The notes beneath the pieces were generated by a model. It saw only the letters and a list, made by a program, of their open reading frames with translations. It made no database searches and was not told where the DNA came from. Source: Nereocystis luetkeana (taxonomy: Eukaryota; Sar; Phaeophyceae; Laminariales; Laminariaceae). Taken from it: a DNA stretch of 64,000 bases. Shown here one piece after another: positions 50,801-62,800 of this stretch (its first letter is position 1; each line of letters opens with the position of its first letter). The DNA lies in assembly GCA_031213475.1 (NCBI GenBank), contig JARUPZ010000001.1:20366933-20430932 (forward strand). The letters run 5' to 3'. Made by a program: the position numbers and the translations under genes.

Positions 50801-53800
50801 TCGGGGGATCTGACCGTGTTGACCAAGTTCAACTGACAAAGTGCGGACGGCAAGTTCCTGTATATAAATAGGTGCTTAGAGAGGCGGGCAACAACCCCAG
50901 TTAGATTTTGGAGACCCGACACATTCCGAGGCGAAAAAGAGCAAATTTTCAGGGTTTTTGCTGCGGAACATCATGCAGACGTCCTGAAACATTTTTTCAA
51001 CTAGCTGCAGACCCGACGGCATAATAAGAATTGTTCTCAGAACACCAACGAAATCTATCTGGAAATTGGCTGCGTTGCAAACCTTCCGGGCAGGTCGTTC
51101 TTCGCGTAGCCTTATACCCACCCAGCGGTACTGCCTCTGTCGCATTCTAACTCGTGAACTCCTGAATAGGGAGGGGTTAAAAAATACACCGCCCATTAAC
51201 ACCAGACCAGCAAAAAATATCAAGGTCGAGGATATTGCTTACGGAAAACCTTTGTGGACCGTGAATGAAAACCAATCCACGTGGCATTCACGTTGGGTAT
51301 AGGGAGGACCACTATATAACGAGCAGCGAAAAACAAGAACCAAATCACTTCACACACATATATATATATAGAGTGGCTAATCGTACTTACTGTGCTTTGG
51401 AGCCCGGGCGATCGACAACAGAGCTGCGCGCAAACACACTCTATACAAGCCGAACTTCCTTCGACGGTTCGACTAGCACTTCTTTCCAGACTAACCTGTC
51501 AGGTCGTTGTTCCTTATGTCGAGTTTTTCCAAGTTGACGAGTTTGCTCATGCCGGAGGGGATCGAACCTGCATGCGGGGTGAACATCGAATCAGCGAGTG
51601 CCAACGAACGGTGAAAACCTACCGGCAATACAGTTTGCACGGACGACTTATTCCGCCACAAGACTTGCTTAACTGAGCAGATGCACGAGTCCTACATCGG
51701 ACACATGATACACGGACAGTATGGGTGGCACATACGGGGTTCTTCTATTGAAGCGACACAGAATATTGTCAAATCCTATGGGTAGGTTTCAGTATTATTT
51801 CAAGCAAGATATCTAGCCTGTGGGATGTCGGGATTAACTTACGTCTTACTGAGAGTCTGGTGCCGGGAGAAAGGGGTATCGTCTCGGGAGAGGAGCTCCA
51901 TAATCGCTACCTATTAGGAGTAGGCCCCATCCCTATCGTAGCTAAGCGTCCGTTTAGCTAGAATGTGTTCGCGGCTTAAAATACAGCGTTTCTCACGGGA
52001 TGCCCACAAATCTGTGATTGCCTAAAAACATTTGGGTTTTCCGGTTACGCCAAACGTGTAAGTGGACAGAACCTTCAACCCGGCGATAGTTTGTTTTTTG
52101 CTCAACCTCGAAGGTACTTGCTATTATTGAAGACGGGGTAGTAACAAGAGAGACTTCGGGCCACCATGGTTTAGATATTATGCGTGCGTAGGAAACGGTG
52201 GGTACTCGACAGAGAAGATTGTGGTTGGTTCGCAAATAGACTGGTTGGTGACGAAGGAGAGGCTCAACGACCATGACACCCACCCAATGCAGCGGGAGGC
52301 GCCTCACTCCTAAAGATTGATCAAGACGTTTCGACTTGGAACGGATGTCGATGTCAATCGTCGCTCAAACTGCGTTGTGGCTAGCATCTCACTTATTAAT
52401 TAACCAGAAACCAACGGGCGGCCTTCGATTCAACATCAGACGATGGCTGTGGGTAGGAGGGTGGACCGTGAGCAATGGAGATATACTACCGTGCGCATGG
52501 GGGGCTGTAGCGGATGCGCCGATCTGAAAAAGATGATGGTGCAAATCGTTTGCCAGCTGGCTTCCGACAAAAAAACGCGAACCCTGAAGCAACATGAGGT
52601 TGCCAAAATATGTGCTGTTTTCCTTGTTAGGTTAAACACAGGGGCGGCTGTCATCAAAACCGTCCGTCCTCGTATGGAGGCATACGAGTCGGTATCCAAG
52701 CATATCTGCCCGAGACTTCGCGTACTTTAACCAAACCATGTTTTTGAACAAGTTACGCGTAGCGGAAGCTTTACGCGAAAGACCGGTAAATGAAAAATAT
52801 CCGGATACTGCTGCAAATGTACTAGCCCTACTGGCATGCCAGGCTAACTTCACTGGTCACACGAAATGAATTGGTTCACATGCTGCATAGTACGGAACTC
52901 AAACACGCCATGGTATATGGGAACAGTGGAATGAATCAGATAGGTAAATTTCAACGCCCACCCGGTACACCGCACTGTCGACAAAGAACTGGCTAGCCCG
53001 AATACCAGCCACTGCTGTACAATCTGTACCAACACGTATCGTGGCATCTTGCAACGTTTGACGTCAGGCAGAGTATACAAACGGGATTTCTTCAGGCCAC
53101 AAGGCCTGTGCATGCTTTGCACATATCAATATGTCAAGTGCATAATATCCGTAATTTAAATTTTGTGGAAAAACACTTCATTCATGCATGGATGGGCTGG
53201 ATACGTAAGCTACACGTGATCATCAACATTCATCGAAGAAACAGTCAGAACACGTTTAACATGAACCACCAAAGACAGGTTTCCACTATTAATAGCAAGC
53301 GGGATTGGGGGAAAACAACAGACTACTAGTTTCGTGCCGATTCAGTCGAGGTGACAATATACCTTGTTTGCTAATTAAAGGGATCGCGATAGGTGTGGGG
53401 AGCCCATGACGGGGTTTGACGTTCCCCCGGAATCCTTTCAGGATCGAGTTGTGACGATGTCAGCAAACTATTATTGCCGAACGTATAATTCTGCTGGCCC
53501 ATACTCGGAGTAAGTAGCCTGAATGGTACAACTGCGTGACTCGAGATTTGACAAACAAGTTGCATTTATGTTAGACGGGCGTATCAATGAGTTCTCGGCA
53601 GGGGGGGGGGGGGGGGCGGTTTGGTGGGTGTTGACTTCAAACCACGTGGTTGTTTGCATGCACGCTTAGCGCAAGGGGGTAAGGCCCTGGAGGACTATAA
53701 CAAATACACTGATGAATATTGGTGTATGGGTTTAGTAACTTCAGAGGTACAGCCCGGGCAGTGTGAACCTCGTGTAGACGATTCTAGACGAACCCGCTGT

Positions 53801-56800
53801 CAGCCCGGCATCTGTGCTCAGGGACGGTCGACCCATCAGGCGTTTGCAGGCCCTATGCCATCACAGACGAGAAGACGGGTATGTATGCACGTACAAGCAC
53901 GCCGCGAAATAGGTGCACACGTATTGGTTTTCGGGGCTCCTCTTTTGAACAGGTCTTACCTAGCCCACTAGTAACAAACACACGTGTGAAACTACAGTAC
54001 CAGGTACTTAGTAACACAATCAGGGATTCAGAGTTGGCTGACGAAAGCTGACAGAGCTCCTGTGACAAACCGCCTGCTCTTCGTTGAGAGTTGAGGGTTT
54101 CCTGCACGGGTGGGGATGCGTCATACATTCGTTTTTATACCACACCCAGGGCACAAATATAGCTGCGCCGGAAAACAGTCGCGTTCGTGCTGGATCGTGA
54201 CCAACGGGGAACCCTTTTTTTTTCTAATAATGTTCATTGATTGATCGATCGATCGCGCTACAAAAACTCTGACAACACTAACGCGCGAGACGATGATGTG
54301 GCCATCGCATGAAACACCAAAGCTTATACACACGTATGCCCCTCTCGACGTCAATCGGCGGAGAAAACCGTCACCTTTTGGCTAGGCTACGAAAACCGTG
54401 ACCGCAACCGTAACCCTAACCCTAACCCTAAATATGTTTATCACTCTTTTGGGCAACCAGAAGCAAGCAGGGCTACGAGCTGTGCCAGCCAAGGTGTTAA
54501 TAAAGGCGAGATGGGCCCTCGCCCCCCCTCAATAGATGACATTTAGATGCTATTGCTTTAGACGATGCTGATCGTGCACCAACCGACAAACAGAAAGAAA
54601 GACGTTTTCAATTTTGTGTTTTCGATATAGACTTCGGTATATACTTCACAAATACCGGGGCGAAGAACAGGAGCGACGGTACCTCGTTTGGAAACCAATA
54701 GGACACGAGAGCTCGTTTTCCGGCTATGTGCATATGCTGTGCAGACACGAAGTGTTATTTAAATCAATAATCCATTGTTACAAGTATCCGGAAGAAGATA
54801 AAACGGTGGTGCCTCGTCTGGAAACAGAAACGCTCGCTTTTCGGTTGTCTGCATACGCTGTTCAAATACGGCGAGAAAGCTAGATATCGTTTTTTCCCGA
54901 GAGAGATGATTCTCACTACTATCTATCCGAAAAAACGACTGAACCTCGTCTCGAACAAAAAAAGGGATCGCTTTTCCGTGTCTGCACATGCTTTGTAATC
55001 GGTTTTACGGGAGACCATAGATAATAGGACCTACTTGGTATTATGGTGGTAGATAAAAACCTACCAGGTACCAGGTATATATTTAACCATTTCAACTATA
55101 ATAACAACAATAGTCGGTTCTATTTATTAACTATGGCCCCCCGTAATAGATACTTTTACAAATAGAAACTCGAAACCTGAGCGGGGCATCGCACAAAGAA
55201 CAGTGTGAATATTGCGTTTGGGCGGTATTGCTTTGTTCGTCCCCTCTCCCTGTTGCGGCAGCATGGTTTGTAACCAGAGTTTTACACACTCAAAATATAT
55301 CCCTTGACGGGAGGGGGAATTGGGTAATACAACTTATACCAGTTTTCTCATGGGTGTTTTCAGCTACATTATGTCTTCACCGTTACTCGCCTTGATCCAG
55401 AACGACGATTTCCCCCCTGAAATTGGCGTCGAAAAGTACGTGTGTTTTTGCTTAGACGATATCTCGTCGAAACGGAGTCGAAAATTTTGAGCATATAATA
55501 CTTGTCACTGTCTTATAGTCTTGAGACATGCAGTGTTCTGCCAGCGATAGTACCCCTAAATTCCAAGCCCTAGTTCGCAGTGGATCACGAGACGACCTTC
55601 GTATGGTGAACTCATACATTTGCTTGACCGGGTACTAGCAATACGACACGGCACACAAAACGTCGCTTTATTGATTTGTGCTGAACCGTTGACACGGTGG
55701 AAAAAATGTGCTTCAACCTATAGGTCTTGATAATAAGGCGGCTACACTCTGTGAAGCTGTAATTGCTGTATGAATGCGGCTTTTATTGCGGCATGTGCGC
55801 TGCCATGACTACCATTTCTTCAATCAGAAAGCAAAGAAGAACGGGACATGGTGTGTTCAAAGGTGGATCGGGGCTCCTATATCGAGACATCAAGCATACC
55901 GACGTGCTGCGTGTAGCCTCCCTCAAGCCCACAGGGGCCCGACGTTGTATTGAAACCGTACCCTGTCACTAGTCCAAGATCAACCACATGCCCAAAAACG
56001 TGTGGATCGCTGATTACTACGTTCGACCAGGTACGTGGATCTTCAAATATTACAGCGGACACACGTCGAATACAGTTCAAACGTTCCACAAATTTGGAAC
56101 CTTGATCCCCACTAGTACATACGTATATCTCACCGAACAACCGATTGTCGGCAAGGTCAAGCCTTGTGAGGGCGACCAGCTTGCCGAGCCAGTGTGGGAT
56201 CAAACCTGGATACGTTGCGAGGGCGAGATCGACAAGATGGGTCGGTCTGTTGCTTCACTGCGGTCGACGTGGACTTGAACAAGACACGGTCGTACAGAGA
56301 CAAGACGGAATTAAGACCTGCTTCGAGTAAAAACAAAACTAAACCGCGTCTCAGGTTCAGCAATACCAAATTCCACCGATCAGCTCGGCCTTTTTTTTAG
56401 TACTTCGTCAAGTTGTGTGTAGTACCGAAGGTAGTCGGGTATATCCGCGCAGAAGTTCTGGGCATGTGTCCGAGCCTGACTTCGAGCACGTTAGGTACGC
56501 GACCGTCGATACATCAACAAATATAATGCTCACTGCTGCGATAGCATTATGTAAAAAAACAAGTTTAGGGTACTTTAGGTACCCCCCCCCCTGGAATTCA
56601 AAAGCCATCCAGTGGTTTATGCTCGTCGACGAAATTCCTGGACTGAGGGGGCATGAGGTTGAAATACCGTACTTGGGCCCGACCTGGGCAGCCGCGGGTT
56701 ATGTCAGATATAAACTCGAATTAATATTCAACTAAAGTTTGTATTTCTTATTGATGGCGTCTTCTCCAAAGTTTAACGCATTAGGTGAGCTGGGTTCCCG

Positions 56801-59800
56801 TCTTCGGTTTCAGACGGCCACGCATACACATCCACCCAACCAACGAGTACATGAAGGTCGCGGACAATGGGATAAACAAACCGGTGAAAGCCGAGGATTG
56901 AACCATTGTACACGGCACCAAACGATACCCCATCCTTCTATAGTAGGGATATCAACGACAACTGCACGTTTGACGCATCGCAAACATGATGGCCAGTTCG
57001 GTTTCCGTGTGGCCGTACACATGCTCACACAAGAATATCGACCTTACTGTCCATATCGCATTAATACTTAGCAACTACTGGTAGTATTTACAGAGTGATG
57101 TTAACCCCCCTCTTCAACTCAAGTCGGAAATAAAGAGGGTCGGCGGAATTGCCTTACAGTCAACGAAGAATAGTCCAAGTGAAAAGCAAATTGATGATAT
57201 GCAAGCCCACTGTCTTTATCGGCAGCGAAAGCGGCATCTAAATCGCCCTACACTAACAAGAGGTTAAAGGTAGGTACTCTACAGTCCGGGCGATCGTCGG
57301 CACAACTCTGTGCGCAAACACGCTTGAAGCAAACCAAACACCTCTCGGTGGATGAACAAGCGCTCAACAGACCAGAACGAAATTCGTTCGCAAGGTGTGA
57401 AGTAATCAATGACGCCACGAGTAAGAATCACATAGTTTGAAAAAAAACATACCGCCAGTTTTCAACTGTCTCGCAATCGCGTTCCTCGCGTATGTTGGAC
57501 GGAAAAAGCATGCCAGTGATAACTTAGTGGGTAGGTCTGTGGCTCCGGTCTGCATGATGTGATCATTGATGCTGATACTTGACATACTACGGCGGTGATG
57601 CCGCATGTAATACATATGATCGGGAACAACAAATCGTGACGAGAGAAACATAGTGATCGGCGTTCATCTGTGTTCGGCGGAAGTGCTAGAAAAAACTCCT
57701 TTTGCGCGATGCATGTTTTACATGTTTTATTGGATATCCGATTAGGTTGGGTACATCATCGACGCCGTCCTGAAGGATTAGGATATATCTCCGGCAAGAT
57801 ACTTGTTTGGTGGAGTGTTTGGCTACGACGAAGAGATGGCCGCGCAGTGGCCGGCTGGCCGAGTCTAGCCCAGGCATGTGAAGTTTCCCACCGGGATGGA
57901 GTATAACTCCCGAACAAACGCGGGATAGAGCGCATTGTCGAAAACATCACATACTACACACCGCAAGACCAGCAAAGGCCATGTAAATTGCAAGGACAAT
58001 ACGAACCGAATAGGGTTACAAGTGTAAAAATGGACAGCAGAGTCACCCCACGGTAGGGGTTGCACTTTTAGGGCCAGAAGGTTTCTGACTAATTGGGTTC
58101 TTTAGGTGAGGAACTACAAGTTAGGGTGAAACTTGTACGCGCATATTCGTTCCAGGACTAGCACATACAAGTGCTGGTCGGGTGGCACGAACGATTGTTT
58201 TCCAAGTATAGTATCGGGTGGAACTTTGAGCTCGTAACGTGCGGGGCTCAGGAACGTCTAGTTCACCCCTACTGTGGGATGGCTCAGCATCGGTATTTCT
58301 TGGGTGTGAACGGCCGCTATCACGGGGGACCATAGTTAATAGGACCAAATATTGGAATTAAAAATGCTGAAATATATAGTTTTTTATGTGTACCATGCGT
58401 CCTATTAACTATGATCCCCCGCAAAAGTCACAAATAAATACCTAGACCCTAACGAACCCCTTCTGCTCCTGTGGTGTTACCTTCGAAGGATGAGTCCCTA
58501 TTACGGGGGACCATAGTAAATAAGACAAAAACGTGTCTGTAAAAATTGTGATATGTATAGGTTTTCGTGTCTACCGTAGGTCCTATTTAGTATGCCTCCC
58601 CCCCGTAATAGTAGAGGTGGCCGAAACCTCCGGGACCATACAGCTAGGTTTCGGGTTCAGTTTCCTCCCCTCATGCGAGTTTTGCGCTTCACCTCCTATA
58701 CGCAGGGCAACCCCTGAATTAGTTCTGCCAGAAGGCTGAGATCTCTTTTTCAGTGAAATAAAGAACAGATCATCGTATTAATGGTAGCCTTTATTCTCGA
58801 CGAATACTGCGCAGGTTGACCGCACTTTGGTACCCCGAGGCCTCGACGCGCCAACGAACGAAGTACCGTCAGCCGTACTAACTCCGACAAAATCGACTGC
58901 AGCATGAAGTCCGCCGCAGTGCTGGAACCCCAAATTCGGTGAGTATTATAGTATCCGCCGTGCAGAATGTACTCGCAGTATGTCGTACTTGCGGTATGCT
59001 TCAATCTTCAAAGCCCGAATACTACCGAGTAAACGAAGTTGCTGACGAACTTTTTATTGGCCCAAACGCTTTGCTTCCCTCACAGGTACGGGGAGAATCT
59101 GTGAAATGTTGCCACCTTTATGGTACCTTGCGTACTATGTCGCGATCGGGCCGATATGCTTCGTGTGTAGCAGGAGTCATCAACACTGTGCGACACTACG
59201 GATCCCATCAGATAGTCAAAGTTGGCGAAGGAAGGCTCACAAAGCTCCTGTGCTGACCGGCTGCTCTTTGCCAAGAGAAAATTGTTAAAGTGTCGAGGCG
59301 TATTGGGATAGTTTGTCTTATCGCGGTCAGGGCACGAACCAGGCGCGGCGGAATGTATTCTAGCTTATCAGGTTTTGGTCATGATAAACAGTCTTCCCCG
59401 CTTCTGCCAATTTGTTGCTCGATTTATGAACGTCAACTTAACTCTCGCAATACCAATGTGCGTCGCACACATCAACCACCGCGTGAACGACTATGTAGTA
59501 ATCAAGTATGGGTCGGCCGAACAAGAGCTGTTTCCAGCGCTGAACGTGAAGTGGAGGAGAAAACGTGACTACTTTCGATCGCCATGATCAAGCTGTTACC
59601 ACGCAGCGGAAACTCTTGTCCATAGCTCTTCGTACCTTTACGCACTATCGTTGCATGCATCATCCAGCAGCAGCCAAATACGCAGAGGCTAGCCACGTGA
59701 CAGAGGACACAAAAGGCCCATTTAATGATCACTGCTGAATATTAAACGCCGTGCAGCATATGTGCTTTACGATATGAATCTGCGGTAAAGTGCGTACACT

Positions 59801-62800
59801 TCGTGGAGTAATACGTTATTCAGCATGTTGTCGACCGCTACTAACACCATGTTTTTAATCGCAGACTAGGGCATCACGCAACAAGGCATATACACAATAC
59901 AGCAAACATAGTCCCTTTCTCAAAGACACAAGTATTCCAACGTGCTAGACTTCCTCAAATCTACAAATGCCTGACCTTGTAACGAGACCTCACCTTGTCA
60001 TTCGCTCAGGACCTGCCCCACCCCGAAAAATGAGTGGATTGTTCCTGGTGTAGCTCGACGAGGTACATGTAGATTCGAATACGGAGGTGCACCCCAAATC
60101 GATAGCAACTAAACGCTTTGATACCCTGAGAACTTGACACTGGAGGATGTTATCGACGGCAACCTCACCGGTCAACTGATTGCTGCCCAGGACGAGCATC
60201 TTGAGGGAAACGACGTTGCTCAGCCAGTCCGGAATCGGACCTGATTACGTGACGAAAAGACGATTAACAAGACATAATCTGTGTGTTGCGTCACTGCGGA
60301 ACCCGTGGAATGCAAAAGCCGCTGCCGCGCAGGAACAAGACGGTAATTAGTAAGACCTTACTGGAGCAGAATAAAGTATGCACCGCGTTTTAGGTATATA
60401 TACCGGAAATTTGCTGCAGAGCATGCCAACCGAGGTACCGAATTCAACAGGGAATGATGCATAATATCACCTGGCAACAGTCGCAGTCACCTACCTGGCT
60501 AAGGTCCACAAGCGGCATAAGCACAACAACAGAAGATTGAGTGAATCGGTTCAGTCACAGTCCCCGTAACTATCCACGCAAAGCGCCGGAATTTCCAGAG
60601 GTAGGCCTATTCATAGTCTGACTGAGTGGTAGTGAGCGGGAAAGAGCTTCATCTATCTGTGTACTGTTTCTGAGTTACTACTGCCAAGAGTTTGGACTCG
60701 TTCCTTCTTGAACCCTTGCAGCAAATTCAGACATTCACCGTTCATACACCCACCATCGTTTTATACTCTCTTTCACCTACACACATTCCATATCGGCCTT
60801 TCCCAGGGGTTCAAGCTAGCGATTGATTTCCCTGCTGTTTTGTACCGGCCCAGGAACAACAGCGTACCTATGCCGGTGTGTCGTTACGGTGTTCAGCTGG
60901 CGGCGTTTCATGGGTGGCGATCATTTCTCGGGGGTACATGTGGCTAAGCAACAACGCACTTGCTACACGGAAAGCGCAGGAATCCAAAACTGCCCGAACT
61001 AGACCATATCAACGAATGTCATAGACCTCACAACGCCTGTTTCCCCAGTGAGCTTCGATAGATCAAGGTTAAGTCCAAAAGCGTCGAGAGCTTTCTGTCA
61101 ACAAAAGCAGCAATCAAACCTGCACGGCATCCATGCATTTTATTTCCCAACGGTTACGATACGCATTGGGGATACATGTCGGCCTGGACTACGGACCGTT
61201 CAGGCGCGGACGGTGTGAAACGTTCAATACGAGATCGAACGGCCCGCCACAGCCCACGTCAGTAGGCAGAATGAGTCCCAGTATTAGTCTTCTTTGGTCC
61301 ACACGCAACAACGTAGCGAGAGCGACTTGATATCCCGCAGTGGAGCTGTCAAACATTGCTTAACCCACAATACCCTAGCGAAGCCTCAGGAGAATATGTG
61401 TCTACTGATGAGGTCGACATGTAGTACTTCGAAAAAATGTGTCAAGAAACAAACGGTAGTTGGGTATATCCGCGAAAACCTCTGGGGTTTATGTCCGAGC
61501 CTGACCCTCGAGAACGCGAGGTACGACCGTCGATACCTTAGCCAATTCCGGAATTAATTACGAATTTGACAAATTTATGTACAATACCCAAGTAAGTCTA
61601 GAATACTCTACGTGCGCAGCCTAAAGCTCCCCTGGCATGCTGAATATGCTTGACAAAACCGCTGGTCTTAAGGTAGGAGCTGAAATACTGTACTTTTGCC
61701 CGAACTGAGCAGTCGAGAGCTATGCCCGGTACGGACTCAGCTGTTTAGTCAAACCTAGTTTGAACTTCTTGCCGATGACGTCATCTCCAGAGCACATGAG
61801 TAGCTGGGTTTACATCGTTCGTTTTACGCGTCCACACACAAACACATTGGGACGCGTTTCACGATAGAGGTAGCACATTTCCACTAAACAAGATTCTGAA
61901 TGACGGGGACCCTCAATCCAAAATCATCCGAATGTCAATCTTTGTCCGACAAATGACGTTTTTGTATACTTGGGCCATGCGATGTTTCATCGGGGAGCGA
62001 TTTGATCATTATTGCTGAAGTCAGTTTCCGGTGAGGTATGGAACTCCATTGGCGAGGAGACTCATAATATTTATTACGGGGGACCATAGTTAATAGGACC
62101 TATGGTATGTATAAAAAGCTATATATTTAACCATTTCTAGTAACACTTTTTGGTCCTATTAACTATGGTCCCCCGTAATAGTGTAAACCTCTATCGTAGA
62201 ACGCCTCTTGACTTAAAAAGAGTCCGGACATAGGGTGAAAGTACCGGTGAACGCCGACGGTTTGTCTCAGCCCATACGACACAGCAGAACACCGCTGGAA
62301 ATATCAACAACAAAGGCAACGTTTTGCTACGTTGCTGAAATGTTGGGCAGCTTGGAGTTCGCGTAGCGCCATACCTGGCACACATACACCGGATCACCTA
62401 ACGATGGTGTCTCTATTGCATTATGGCTCGGGTACTCATAAATAGAGAGTGGCCAAGCATCCGTTACCCGTTGACGTTGACGAGGGCGCTAGTCGACACG
62501 TGCGGCGAGGTAATGAGCGCTAGGTTGGGAGAGCGGTCCTAGTCCAACAATAATAGCAATTAAAAATACTACTTAGATGTGGGCATCAAAACTCAACTGT
62601 ATTCCCTCGTGGTCAGGTGGGCATCCAAACATGTTATGCCCGGTTTTTGCGTGATCAGCTAAGGCCCGAAAGTAACTTGAACCCATTGACGGAGGCAGTC
62701 GAACATACGCAAAATACGTTTCGGCCAATTAACAATAACCGCAAAGGGTATTTACTCGTCTGCGCTCCAAACGGGTGGCAAGAGCGCACGGTGAAACTCC

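Larger units (their letters stand above)
51568..56133 (-). other. ROCO intron
   Basis: 4.6 kb, the longest. Contains a possible MITE B remnant near 51880-51950, a G tract at 53600-53616, CCCTAA repeats and MITE A copy 9. Open plus frame 52443-52730 has no domain. No LRR exon found. Confidence 0.45.
56206..60168 (-). other. ROCO intron
   Basis: 4.0 kb; MITE A copies 10 and 11 and the possible decayed LRR at 58834. The stretch 56420-56850 is homologous to 61420-61850. Confidence 0.5.
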
